Below are positions 25,677 to 35,011 of a stretch of 64,000 nucleotides of DNA, piece by piece; positions within the stretch are counted from its first letter, which is position 1, and each line of letters opens with the position of its first letter. This stretch comes from Chersky-806 sp038252255 (lineage in GTDB: Bacteria > Actinomycetota > Acidimicrobiia > IMCC26256 > JAENVU01), in assembly GCA_038252255.1 (NCBI GenBank), contig JBBSAM010000005.1:1-64000 (forward strand), in the 5' to 3' direction. The notes under the pieces are model-generated. The model did not search any database and was not told where the DNA came from. It was given only the letters and a program-made list of their open reading frames with translations. Made by a program: the position numbers and the translations under genes.

Positions 25677-26929
25677 GCCGACGCTCCGCAGTACTCGAGG
25701 TGCGAGGCGAGCGCCCAGGACATCCAGCCCTGGCACCAGCGCAGCTCTCGGATCCTGGTCCGGTAGGTCTTCCCCCCGGGCAGCGGGCGCTGCTGGTAGA
25801 AGAACCAGTCCGTCTTCGGGTCCCACATGTTCGCGAGCGTCCAGTCGAGGACCCGCTTCGACATGTCGCAGCCCTCACCCCGGATCTTCTGCTGCAGCGC
25901 GAACGTGATGACACCCTGTGCGCAGCCGTGAATGTCGATCGGGTAGTGCTTGTCGCTCATGAAGCGCGCGGCGCCGTCCGCTTCGAAGAGGCGGCGACGG
26001 TAGAAGTCCAGACCCTGGTCGTACGCCGGCGCGAACTCGTCCGTCTTGGTGGCCTGCATGTAGACGAGGATCGCGTCGAGGATGAAACCCGTGTGGTAGT
26101 TGTCGTGCGTGATGTGGCTGGCCGAGGGTGGCTCGGAGTAGAACCACGCACCTTCGTCGGTCTGCTTCGACACGACGTAGCGCACGAGCCGGCCGCCCTC
26201 TTCGACCATCGCCGGATCGTCGAGCAACGCGCCGAGCCGGCCCGCGAGCGCGCCGACGAGGACCGAGACGTCCATCACGATCCAGGTGACCGCAGGATCG
26301 GGCACGTAGCTGACACAACGATGGCGCTCGTCCTCGAACAAGGTCTTCGGCGCGTCGAGCAGGAACCGCATGACGTCGGTGGTGGCGTCGAGGTAGCGCG
26401 TGTCACCGAGTGTCTCGTACGCGTCGAGGAGCGCCTGACCCACGAACGAGGTGACGACCCGGTTCGGGAAGTTCCGCGGCGCGAAGAACCCGACGTCCTG
26501 CCACGGGTACGGATAGCCCCAGCCCATCCCGGGCAGGTCCCCGCCGCCGGCCTGGACGTACGGGGACGGGTGGGCGATCAGCCAGTCGAGGAGGTCCCGC
26601 GCCTCCTTGGCGTAGGACTCGGACCCGGTCACCCGGTATCGGGAGAGCAGGGCCCGGGAGAAGAGCGAGAGGCCCTTGGCATTGCGGGCCTTGCGGACCC
26701 GGGCCAGGTTGCGCACGTCCACCGGGCTGCGCATCACGAGCTGGGTGGCGACGAGCCGGCGGGGCCGGGAGGTCCCGGCCAGCTTCTCGAGCCCGCGGGA
26801 ATTCAGGGCGTCGTGCTTCGAAGAGCCCTCGAAGTCGTCCTTCCGGGCGGTGTCGAGCACCCGCTCCAGAACGTCGGCGGAGTCCCCACGGACCGTTGAG
26901 CCGGCCACCATGCTCGCTTCGTCTCCCAC
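25673..26929 (-). CDS. alpha/alpha-toroid protein of polysaccharide locus
   Basis: A 418-residue helical protein with repeated aromatic- and Gly-containing hairpins (FSRALLSRYRVTGSESYAKE, LPGMGWGYPYPWQDVGFFAP, YLDATTDVMRFLLDAPKTLF, THDNYHTGFILDAILVYMQA). This is the pattern of six-hairpin glycosidase or terpenoid-cyclase-like toroids. Relatives beside AsnB, DUF354 and bi-domain oxidoreductase genes are often mislabelled 'delta-aminolevulinate dehydratase'; the sequence gives no support for that. A role in modifying a sugar chain (epimerase, lyase or hydrolase) is inferred only from fold and neighbours. It is the first gene of the leftward operon. Confidence 0.7.
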   Translation of the reverse strand: MGDEASMVAGSTVRGDSADVLERVLDTARKDDFEGSSKHDALNSRGLEKLAGTSRPRRLVATQLVMRSPVDVRNLARVRKARNAKGLSLFSRALLSRYRVTGSESYAKEARDLLDWLIAHPSPYVQAGGGDLPGMGWGYPYPWQDVGFFAPRNFPNRVVTSFVGQALLDAYETLGDTRYLDATTDVMRFLLDAPKTLFEDERHRCVSYVPDPAVTWIVMDVSVLVGALAGRLGALLDDPAMVEEGGRLVRYVVSKQTDEGAWFYSEPPSASHITHDNYHTGFILDAILVYMQATKTDEFAPAYDQGLDFYRRRLFEADGAARFMSDKHYPIDIHGCAQGVITFALQQKIRGEGCDMSKRVLDWTLANMWDPKTDWFFYQQRPLPGGKTYRTRIRELRWCQGWMSWALASHLEYCGASA

Positions 26930-27070
26930 TGCCGTGTGACCGAACCTCGGAGGTGATGCGTCGGTTGCCCCGCTTCACACCCACGCCGTGGGGGCCGGCG
27001 AGGAAGGCAGAGGCTACCAGCGAGGAAATACTGTTGGCGACGGGCCCGCGGCGCCGGGCCCGAATTCCGC

Positions 27071-28000
27071 TCAGGTGGCGGCTGTCTCCTCCGGAGCTGG
27101 CACGCCGATTGTCGCGACCGGATACCGCCGAGCTACCAGCTTGTTGGCGATCAGGGCGAGGAGCTCGGCGCCAATGGACAGCAGCCGCAGTGCGAGCGAG
27201 ACCGCGAGGAGCGGACCAGTGCCGACGCCGGGGATCAACAATACGAGCAGGGCCTCACGGACACCGACCCCGGCGGGAATCGGAATGGCGAGAAAGCCGA
27301 TGACGAAGCTCGCGGCGAAGGCACAAAACACGTTGAGCGGCGGCGCGTCGGACAGGGAGCTCAGCATGACGGTGTACGCCGCGCACATCGCGCCGATGGT
27401 GACGAGGGCCCAGACGTAGAAGATCAGGATGTCCCGTTGCGTAGGCAGCTGATCTGAACCCGGCACGCGGGCCCAGCGCCGATGCATGAAGTCAAGGACC
27501 CACGCCATGAGTCCGCGGTGTAGGAACACCACCATCCCAAGTCCGAGGAATGCGATGACCCGCACCCAGCCAGGCAGATCCGTCGCGAAGGCGAGGCCGG
27601 CCGCCAACGTCGAACCACCAGCGACGGCACCGACCGCCGAGACCGGATAGGCGACCGCTGCACGACGAAGCGGAACACCCGCCGCCCGAGCCAGTGTGAG
27701 TTGGCTCGTCGCTTGCACCAGGCCTCCCGCAGGCACGTACTTCGTCAGCTGGGAAAGGTAGAAGGTCCCGCGGATGACGTTGCGACTCGCCGCGCTCACC
27801 AGCAGGTCACTGAACAGCGCAACCCACGCACGCGCCGATGCAGTAATAGCTACGAGTGAAAGCACCCCCGCGACTGCAATCGTTTCGGGTGCCGGGAGGA
27901 CGGTCTCTCCGGCCTGGTCGACAGATTCGGCCACCGCGAGCGCTATGCCGACCAGCCCGACCACGAGGATGGCTGTCTGGATCAGGCGGCGCTTGATCAT
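27071..28000 (-). CDS. lysylphosphatidylglycerol-synthase-TM/AglD-like membrane protein
   Basis: A 309-residue integral membrane protein with about eight helices. YLSQLTKYVPAGGLVQATSQ, RAAVAYPVSAVGAVAGG and PIPAGVGVREALLVLLIPG match the UPF0104/LPG_synthase_TM family, whose members flip or transfer lipid-linked compounds. In a polysaccharide locus a lipid-linked-sugar transport or flippase-like role is likely. It is transcribed away from the acetyltransferase gene at 28141. Codon choice looks less GC-biased than in neighbouring genes. Confidence 0.8.
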   Translation of the reverse strand: MIKRRLIQTAILVVGLVGIALAVAESVDQAGETVLPAPETIAVAGVLSLVAITASARAWVALFSDLLVSAASRNVIRGTFYLSQLTKYVPAGGLVQATSQLTLARAAGVPLRRAAVAYPVSAVGAVAGGSTLAAGLAFATDLPGWVRVIAFLGLGMVVFLHRGLMAWVLDFMHRRWARVPGSDQLPTQRDILIFYVWALVTIGAMCAAYTVMLSSLSDAPPLNVFCAFAASFVIGFLAIPIPAGVGVREALLVLLIPGVGTGPLLAVSLALRLLSIGAELLALIANKLVARRYPVATIGVPAPEETAAT

Positions 28001-28140
28001 GAAGCTTCGGCTGCCCTCAAGTTGGTGCGTGCCGGAGGCGAAACAAGAATCGAGGAGGGCAGCGTACCCCGCTCTATCGGTCGCCTATCGTCGTGGCTCT
28101 GCGGTTGCTGTCCGACCGGCTGCGCTGAACACGGGAAGCG

Positions 28141-28791
28141 ATGAGCATGGAACCGATACGTCGAGAGCCTCGCGAAGGCGTTGTAGGCACGTCGCGCGCG
28201 TGGGTGGAGCGCAAGATCAACCGGACCGGGTATCAGGACGACCCGCGCCTCGCCGTAGACGGTTTCCATATGCGCGTCCCGCTTCCGGCTGCGGCCTGTG
28301 ACTACCTGGTCGAGGCGTTCATGGCGACCACCCCGCACGATCCGCTGACGTGTCGGATCAAGGCGTCCTTGATGCGTTGGCGAGGGGCCAGAGTGGGCCA
28401 GAGCCTGAAGATCTGGCGCGACGTTTGGATTGATCATTTTCGGAGCCTGAGCATCGGCTCGGACGTCACCATCGGCAAAGGGACGATCATGCTCTGCATC
28501 GGCGAGGTGCAGATCGGCGACCGGGTGATGATCGGTCACGGCGCGCAGATCATCAGCGCGGGGCACCGCATCCCACGCCGGAGCGAGCTGATGAGGTTCT
28601 CCGGCTTGGATGCTGCCCCAATCGTCATCGAGGATGACTCGTGGATCGGCGGAGGGGCGATCGTGCTGCAGGGGGTCACGGTTGGATACGGGGCTGTCGT
28701 CGCCGCTGGTGCCGTTGTCACGAAGGACGTCGAACCGTATGCGATTGTCGGTGGCGTACCCGCGGTGCAGATCGGATCGAGAGAGGACTGA
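28141..28791 (+). CDS. left-handed beta-helix acyltransferase
   Basis: A 216-residue hexapeptide-repeat transferase. The coils run from about residue 85 to 205 (LKIWRDVWIDHFRSLSIGSD, VTIGKGTIMLCIGEVQIGDR, GAIVLQGVTVGYGAVVAAGA, VVTKDVEPYAIVGGVPAVQI), with the expected catalytic histidine in MIGHGAQIISAGHR. It probably O- or N-acetylates a sugar of the polysaccharide. The stop lies 3 bp from that of the convergent oxidoreductase gene. ATG 28147 is an alternative start. Confidence 0.88.
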   Translation: MSMEPIRREPREGVVGTSRAWVERKINRTGYQDDPRLAVDGFHMRVPLPAAACDYLVEAFMATTPHDPLTCRIKASLMRWRGARVGQSLKIWRDVWIDHFRSLSIGSDVTIGKGTIMLCIGEVQIGDRVMIGHGAQIISAGHRIPRRSELMRFSGLDAAPIVIEDDSWIGGGAIVLQGVTVGYGAVVAAGAVVTKDVEPYAIVGGVPAVQIGSRED

Positions 28792-28794
28792 GCC

Positions 28795-30984
28795 CTAGCT
28801 CTCGCCGGCCTCGTCATCGTCGGCCAGAAGGGACTCGAGAAACGCGGCCAGGTTGATCGCGTTGCCTGTCCGGATGCTCTCCTGCGCGGCGAAGACGGTC
28901 AGGGTAGCGAGCGATGCGCCCTCCCAGCGGAGCAGCGAGTTCCTCTCGCCCCGGATGGCGGCGATGAACTCGCGGAGCTGCTCCTTGTGGCCCATCGACG
29001 CGCCGAGCCCGTCGCCGAGCTTGCGGGCTTTGCGACCGTGGACCGTGAGCGACCCGAAGTCGTCCAGGGTGGCCACCTGGCCCTTGGCGAGCACGGTGAT
29101 GCGCTCGGTGGGGAAGTCGGGTGATCCGCTCTCGTCGAAGGTGATGTTCGCCACCGCGGTGGGATAGTGAATCGTGACGGCGTAGTTGCACAGAGTCCGG
29201 AGGTCGTCGGGCACCGGTCCGAGCGCCCGGGCGTACACCGAGATCGGGTCCTGGCCGATGAGCAGGTTGCAGATGTCGACGAAGTGCTCGCCTTCGCTGA
29301 TCAGGCGACCGCCGCCGTCGATCGGATCGAGCGACCAGTGATCCGGCGGGAGGTAGGGCCGGGTCACCGTGTAGTTGACGGATTCGACGGCGCCCTCGAC
29401 GGAGTCGCGCAGCCGCTTCGTCATAGGTGAGTAGCGGCGGTTCAACCCGACGGTCAGCAGGATGTCCTTGCCTTCCATCCGGCGCAGGATGTCGGCGAAG
29501 TCCTCGAGCCGCGTGACGAGCGGCTTCTCGACCAGGATCGCCTTGCCGGCCTCGATCGCCTGGCACAGGTTCGCGTAATGCTCGGGTTGGATCGTGGAGA
29601 TGAGAACCCCGTCGGTGCCGGGGTCGTCGAGCACCGCCTGGATGTCCGTCGTGACGATCGTGGCGTCGATCTTCTCCGCCAGTGCCGTCGCGTTCCGGCC
29701 CGTCGCCGACGCGATGCCGCGGATCTCGACCCCCTTCATCGACCGCAGGTTCGGGAGCTGCTGCGCGAGCACGTGGTTGCCGAACCCGATGAGGGAAATG
29801 CCGACCATGCCACTCTTGCGAGGCCGCGGGTGCACCTCGATCGTCGGCTTCCGTTCCGGCTCCTCGTCGCTATAGCGGATGAGCGCGGCCAGGCCGCCGA
29901 GCGTTCCCTGCTGCACTGCGTCGAACGCGGATTGCACGTCTTCGAGGTCGTACACGCCGCCGATTAACGGCTCGAGCGAAACCGCACCCACCGACAGCAG
30001 GCGGATGACCTCGGCGAGGTTCCGGTTCTCGGTCCAGCGCACGTAGCCGAACGGGTAGTCGAGCCGACCCTTCTCGTAGCCGGTGTGATAGCTGCCGGGC
30101 CCGTACGCACGCGAGTAGCGGAGGTCGATCTCGCGGTAGAGGAACTCCTTGGGGTGGATGTCGAGCTTGACGTACCCGACGATGACGACGCGGCCCTGGC
30201 GCCGGGTGATCGCCATCGCCGAGTTGATGATCTCCGACGAGTCCGAGCTAGCGCACACGATCGTCGAGTCGACACCGTGCTTCCCGGTGTAGTCGAGGAT
30301 CTGGCGCTTCCACTCCGGGTCCCGCGGATTCACGACGAACGATGCGCCGGCTTCGCGAGCGAGCTCGTTGGCGCGGGGGTTCACATCGATTCCCACCACC
30401 ACGCAACCGGCCGCGAGCGCGATGCGCGCGGCGAGCTGGCCGACGAGCCCGAGCCCATAGATGGCGACGACCTCACCGAACTGCAGGTCGGCGCGGCGCA
30501 ACGCCTGCATCGCGATCCCGCCCACAGTCACGAACGACGCCTCGCGCAGATCCACGTTGTCGGGCACGGGCACGACGTGGTTCAGCGCCGGCGCGGCCAG
30601 CTCCGCGTGGCCCGTGGCCGCGTACGCCACGGTCTGGCCGACCTGGAAGCCCTCGACGTGGTCCCCGTAGGCGAGGACGGTGCCGGCCCCGCTGTAGCCG
30701 ATCTCCCGGGGCGTGATCATCTCGTGCCACACCCGGCGCGCCGACTGCGTCGGGCCGGCGGACATCACCGTCTGCTTGACCGCGTTGCGCATCCAGGGAT
30801 CCTGCAGCGTCTGCTTCGCGAGCTCGACCGGGGTCTTCGCCAAGGTGCTCATCTCCGTTCCCGAGCTGATGAGCGAATACCGGCTCTGGACCAGGACCTG
30901 ATCGGGTCCCACGTACGGCTCCGGAAGCTCGACGATCACGACGCGACCGCGCCTGTCGATCACCCGGCGGAAGACCTGTTTCAT
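28795..30984 (-). CDS. bi-domain oxidoreductase: zinc-type alcohol dehydrogenase fused to Gfo/Idh/MocA
   Basis: A 729-residue fusion. Residues 1 to about 370 form an MDR alcohol dehydrogenase (VQSRYSLISSGTEMSTLAK, EIGYSGAGTVLAYGDHVEGF, VAIYGLGLVGQLAARIALA). Residues about 395-720 form a Gfo/Idh/MocA dehydrogenase (GISLIGFGNHVLAQQLPNL, ILVEKPLVTRLEDF, DGGGRLISEGEHFVDICNLL with the catalytic Lys and His regions). This fusion is known from polysaccharide loci, where it is thought to oxidise or interconvert a sugar nucleotide; the reaction is not established. It is single in its transcript, 42 bp after the GT2 gene on the same strand. Confidence 0.88.
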   Translation of the reverse strand: MKQVFRRVIDRRGRVVIVELPEPYVGPDQVLVQSRYSLISSGTEMSTLAKTPVELAKQTLQDPWMRNAVKQTVMSAGPTQSARRVWHEMITPREIGYSGAGTVLAYGDHVEGFQVGQTVAYAATGHAELAAPALNHVVPVPDNVDLREASFVTVGGIAMQALRRADLQFGEVVAIYGLGLVGQLAARIALAAGCVVVGIDVNPRANELAREAGASFVVNPRDPEWKRQILDYTGKHGVDSTIVCASSDSSEIINSAMAITRRQGRVVIVGYVKLDIHPKEFLYREIDLRYSRAYGPGSYHTGYEKGRLDYPFGYVRWTENRNLAEVIRLLSVGAVSLEPLIGGVYDLEDVQSAFDAVQQGTLGGLAALIRYSDEEPERKPTIEVHPRPRKSGMVGISLIGFGNHVLAQQLPNLRSMKGVEIRGIASATGRNATALAEKIDATIVTTDIQAVLDDPGTDGVLISTIQPEHYANLCQAIEAGKAILVEKPLVTRLEDFADILRRMEGKDILLTVGLNRRYSPMTKRLRDSVEGAVESVNYTVTRPYLPPDHWSLDPIDGGGRLISEGEHFVDICNLLIGQDPISVYARALGPVPDDLRTLCNYAVTIHYPTAVANITFDESGSPDFPTERITVLAKGQVATLDDFGSLTVHGRKARKLGDGLGASMGHKEQLREFIAAIRGERNSLLRWEGASLATLTVFAAQESIRTGNAINLAAFLESLLADDDEAGES

Positions 30985-31026
30985 GCAGCGAATCCTTGTT
31001 GTCGTCGAGCGGTGTCTAGCGCGGGC

Positions 31027-32016
31027 TCACCGCGACGCGGGATCCACGACCGTGCTGGGCTTGGAGAGTCGAACGAACAGGTCGGCGAGCAACCCGATGG
31101 CGAGCAGCTGGAACGCGGCGAAGAGGATCAGCAGCGCGTTCGTCGTGATCCGGAGGTCATAGGTGATCGCGTCGTACACGACCTTCCCGACACCGATCAA
31201 CAGCAGCGCGGTGGCGAGCGGGAGGAAGACGCGGAGCGGGCTGTACGAGAGCACCATGCGCACGACCTGCGTCATGTACCGCTTGGTGTCCTTCCACCAG
31301 TGGAACTTGGACTTGCCGGCGCGCTCGGAGTACTCGATGGGCACGTACTTCACCGAGTAGCCGTTGGCGAGGAATGACAACGTGAGCGTCGTCACGCACG
31401 AGAACCCCGCCGGGAGCTGGTTCAGGTACTGGCGACCGACATCGGCCCGGAATGCCCGGAGGCCGGAGTTCAGGTCGGGGATCTTCGTCTCGACGAGGTA
31501 GCTGGCCAGCTTGCGGATGAGCCACTTGGCCGGCACCCGGGCGATCTTGACCGTCCCCTGCTCGGAGGTGCGGGCGCCGACGACCTGGTCGTAGCCGTCC
31601 AGCTCCTTCACCATCTGCGGGATCTCGTGGTTCGGGTACGTCATGTCTGCGTCGGTCCACACGATGACCCGACCGCGCGCGGCATGCGAGCCGACGCGGC
31701 GGGCCGAGCCGCTACCCCGGTTCTGCGCGAACTGGATGAGCCGGATGCCCTCGATCTCGCGGAGCTGCTCACCGGACCCGTCGTCCGAGCCGTCGTCCAC
31801 GACGATGATCTCGAATGAGTATGGCGACGCCTCGAGCGCAGTGCGGATCCGGTCGATCTCCGCGCGGAGATGACCCTTCTCGTTATAGACCGGAAGTACG
31901 ACCGTGACGTCGCACTCAGATCCGTCCCCCAGCGCCTGCTCCGGCATGCTCATAACGTGACGAAGATCGTACACCGGCTCAGTTTGCGGACCGACCGGGT
32001 GGGTCGGACGACTCAT
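31027..32016 (-). CDS. GT2 family glycosyltransferase with C-terminal membrane anchor
   Basis: A 329-residue DPM1-like enzyme. The GT-A domain has VVLPVYNEKGHLRAEI, IIVVDDGSDDGSGEQL and the metal-binding DAD of VWTDADMTYPN. Two helices near the C-terminus (PLATALLLIGVGKVVYDAI, LLILFAAFQLLAIGLLADLF) anchor it. Such enzymes load a sugar from a nucleotide onto polyprenyl phosphate, which would supply the GT-C and YfhO-like proteins encoded next to it. The divergent gap to the second yfhO-like gene is 49 bp. ATG 31953 is an alternative start. Confidence 0.87.
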   Translation of the reverse strand: MSRPTHPVGPQTEPVYDLRHVMSMPEQALGDGSECDVTVVLPVYNEKGHLRAEIDRIRTALEASPYSFEIIVVDDGSDDGSGEQLREIEGIRLIQFAQNRGSGSARRVGSHAARGRVIVWTDADMTYPNHEIPQMVKELDGYDQVVGARTSEQGTVKIARVPAKWLIRKLASYLVETKIPDLNSGLRAFRADVGRQYLNQLPAGFSCVTTLTLSFLANGYSVKYVPIEYSERAGKSKFHWWKDTKRYMTQVVRMVLSYSPLRVFLPLATALLLIGVGKVVYDAITYDLRITTNALLILFAAFQLLAIGLLADLFVRLSKPSTVVDPASR

Positions 32017-32065
32017 CGTGCCGCCTAGGGGTCAGAGCGCGTGATCGCTAAGGTTCCCACTCTCT

Positions 32066-35011
32066 ATGGGGGCAGAAGGGGCAAGCCGGCGGCGCATCGT
32101 CGGGTGGGCCGCGGTCGTGTGCGCGGCCACGATCCTGCTCGCGATCGGCGGCCCGCTGATCGGGCGCGGCCTCCTCATCGGGGCTGACGCCACCCGCACG
32201 GCTCCCCCGTGGGATGCGGACACCCCTACGAGCTTCGTCTACCGCCACGGAGGGATCAACGACACCGTCGACTCCGGCGCGCCGGCCCGGGAGGCGATTC
32301 GCCGGACGCTGGTGGACGACCACCGATTGCAGCTGTGGGACCCGTATCCCGACGGCGGGGCGCCGCTCGGCTCGGTACCCAACAGCGGCATCTTCGCTCC
32401 CATCAACTGGCCGCTGTTCCCGCTCGGGGTCAGCCACGGCTTGGCGTGGGCCGCGTTCCTCCGCCTCGCGGTCGCCGCCATCGGCATGTTCTTCCTGCTC
32501 CGCCGGCTCGGGATCTCACGGTTCGCCGGTGTCTGCGGGGGGCTGATCTATTGCACCAGCGGGTTCCTAATCGTCTGGAACAACTACCCGCAGGCGGACA
32601 TCGCGGCCATGATCCCCCTGCTGTTCCTGGCCGCGGACGTCCTGCGAGAGCGGCGACGAGCGATCAACGTGCTCGCGGTCGCAGCCGTTATGGCGGCGAT
32701 GCTGCTCGAGGGCTACCTGCCTCTCGTGCTCGTCACGTTGTACGCGCTCGGTGCCTTCCTGCTCGTCCGCTGGTGGGAGGCATCCCGGGGCCAAGATCCC
32801 GACCGCCCGTCGCTCTCGGCGCGTCTGCGCTCGGCTGTGACGCCCGCCGGTCTGATCATCGCCGCGTTCGCGCTGGGGGCGGCACTTGTCGCCTTCCAAC
32901 TCGTGCCTCTCGTGCGGGGGCTCGACGCGTACAACATCTCGTACCGGCAGAACAACGCGAACCGCCTGGTTCCACCGGCGGCCCTGTTGACGAGCGCCTT
33001 TCCCTGGGCCCAGGGCAGCCCGGCCCATCCGGCGACACTGGCCGTGCTCAATCCGGAGGTTCGGCGTTTCACCGTCAACTTCGTGGAGCAGTTCGCGTTT
33101 CTCGGTGCGGCCGCGGTGGTGATGGCCCTCTGGGCGCTCCTGCGTGGCCGACCATCACGCGTCAGCCGCGGTGTGTACGGGTATTGCGTCGCCGGCACGG
33201 CACTCTTGCTCCTCGTCCTCGTCGGCACCAGCGTCGGGCCGCTGCCCGACATCGGGGCCACGCTCACCGAGGCGCTGTACCTCCTACCGGGCATCAATCA
33301 GGTGCCACTCATGCGCTTCGTCGCACCGCTGCTCTTCTTCGCGACGCTCCTCGCGGCGTTCGGCGTCGAGCACGTGGCCGCCGCCGATTCGCCACCGTTC
33401 CGCTTCGACCGCGGGTCCTTCCTCCGCATCGGCGCGGTCGTCGTTGCCCTGGCGTACCTCGCGTACCGGCCGCTGCGCGACGAGATCACGCTGCTCGTGG
33501 ACCGGAAGAGCACTGACTACTGGGGGTCGACGGTCGTCCACGTCGCCAGCCAGCGGAGCTGGATCCTCCGGAACTCGGTGGTGCCGGCGATCATCGCGAT
33601 CGCCGCGATCACGGTGATCTTCGTGGCGTGGCGTTGGCGCGGAACGGTACGCACGGTCGCGCTCGTCACGCTCCCGGTGCTCTTCGCGGTCGAAGGCCTC
33701 ATGGTGACGACGCCGATGCTCCCGCGAGTCGCGGAGTCCGAGTACTTCCCCCAGACGGGTGTGACCCGGTACCTCGAGGCCAACCTGGGCCACGAACGCG
33801 TCGCGCCCGCGGGGAAGGGGATGCTGTACTACGCGACCAACCCCATGTACCGGATCCGTTCGGTGAGTGGGCACTCGTTCACCGACGCGAACTGGCAGCA
33901 GCTCATCTACGCGACGCGGCCCGAGTACCAGCTGATGCTCCAGAACCGCCTCGGCCAGTCGCTGGCGGTCGCCACCTCACCGATCCTCGACCGGTTGGCG
34001 GCCCGCTACTTCGTCGCGACGCCTACCGCGGTGCCGTTCGGAACTCCGCAGGCCGCGCCGCCCGTGACCGGTTCCGTCACGATCGCCAACGGTCGACCGG
34101 CCACCGGATCGATCGCACCCGGGCCGCTGCGGGCGATCCAGGTGCAGGTCGTGGGCCCGGAGCGCCTCCGCGGTGACCTCGTGTACCTCGACGCCGTCGT
34201 GCGCGACCCGTCCGGCAAGGTCCTCGCCCGGGGGCGCCGCCGGCTGATCGACCAGCGCAGGACGACGACCTATTACATCGGGTTGAGCGGTGAGGACCTG
34301 CCCGCCGGGACACCGCTCCAGGTCCAGGTCGGGATTCGCTCCGATCGTCGCGACACCGTGCGGCTCGCCGCGACCGCCGACGGCTCCGTTGCCATCGGCA
34401 CCATCCGCCCGGCCGCCGACGGGTTGCGCGTCACGTACGCCGACGAGGGTGCGGTCGTCTACCAGCGGCTCCACTCGTTGCCCCGCTTCCGCTGGGCCAG
34501 CCACGCGGTCGTGAAGGATGCCCGCCAGGCGTACGTCGCGCTCGAAGCCGGTGTCCCGGCCGACACGGTGATCCTGGGCCAGCGCGGGCCCGCGGCGGCC
34601 GGCGCCCCGGCGCGCGTCTCGGTCCGCCGCGACTCAGGCGACGAGATCCGCCTCACGGTTGACGCGCAGGGTGCGGGTTATGTCGTCGTGGCCGACGCAA
34701 TCCAGTCGGGTTGGCAGGCCGAGCTGGACGGGAAGACGGCTCCGCTGCGCAAGGCCGACCACGCGCTCGTCGCGATCCACGTCCCCAAGGGGACGCACAC
34801 GATCGACCTCGTGGCCCGTCCGCGCAGCTGGCGGGCGGGCATCGCGCTCAGCCTCGCCGCGGTCGTGATCTTCGTCGCGCTCCTCGCGTGGGTCGTGATC
34901 CGCCGGCGGCGGGTGCGGACGGCGCAGTCGGCCACCTCCGGTCCCGACGTCGCGAACCCGCCTCCGTCCGACCGGCCCGGAACACCGGACCCCGTTCCGA
35001 GCGCGACGTGA
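32066..35011 (+). CDS. YfhO-like large membrane protein (copy 2)
   Basis: A 981-residue paralogue of the protein at 20938-23868, colinear throughout: WDPYPDGGAPLGSVPNSGIF, LIYCTSGFLIVWNNYPQADI, GYLPLVLVTLYALGAFLLVR, and a shared C-terminal module GAGYVVVADAIQSGWQAELD. About a dozen N-terminal helices, a soluble domain and one C-terminal helix are visible. It probably transfers a sugar from a lipid carrier outside the membrane. Its codon use is more GC-rich than copy 1. The stop overlaps the GTG of the next GT-C gene (GTGA), so the two are co-translated. Confidence 0.85.
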   Translation: MGAEGASRRRIVGWAAVVCAATILLAIGGPLIGRGLLIGADATRTAPPWDADTPTSFVYRHGGINDTVDSGAPAREAIRRTLVDDHRLQLWDPYPDGGAPLGSVPNSGIFAPINWPLFPLGVSHGLAWAAFLRLAVAAIGMFFLLRRLGISRFAGVCGGLIYCTSGFLIVWNNYPQADIAAMIPLLFLAADVLRERRRAINVLAVAAVMAAMLLEGYLPLVLVTLYALGAFLLVRWWEASRGQDPDRPSLSARLRSAVTPAGLIIAAFALGAALVAFQLVPLVRGLDAYNISYRQNNANRLVPPAALLTSAFPWAQGSPAHPATLAVLNPEVRRFTVNFVEQFAFLGAAAVVMALWALLRGRPSRVSRGVYGYCVAGTALLLLVLVGTSVGPLPDIGATLTEALYLLPGINQVPLMRFVAPLLFFATLLAAFGVEHVAAADSPPFRFDRGSFLRIGAVVVALAYLAYRPLRDEITLLVDRKSTDYWGSTVVHVASQRSWILRNSVVPAIIAIAAITVIFVAWRWRGTVRTVALVTLPVLFAVEGLMVTTPMLPRVAESEYFPQTGVTRYLEANLGHERVAPAGKGMLYYATNPMYRIRSVSGHSFTDANWQQLIYATRPEYQLMLQNRLGQSLAVATSPILDRLAARYFVATPTAVPFGTPQAAPPVTGSVTIANGRPATGSIAPGPLRAIQVQVVGPERLRGDLVYLDAVVRDPSGKVLARGRRRLIDQRRTTTYYIGLSGEDLPAGTPLQVQVGIRSDRRDTVRLAATADGSVAIGTIRPAADGLRVTYADEGAVVYQRLHSLPRFRWASHAVVKDARQAYVALEAGVPADTVILGQRGPAAAGAPARVSVRRDSGDEIRLTVDAQGAGYVVVADAIQSGWQAELDGKTAPLRKADHALVAIHVPKGTHTIDLVARPRSWRAGIALSLAAVVIFVALLAWVVIRRRRVRTAQSATSGPDVANPPPSDRPGTPDPVPSAT

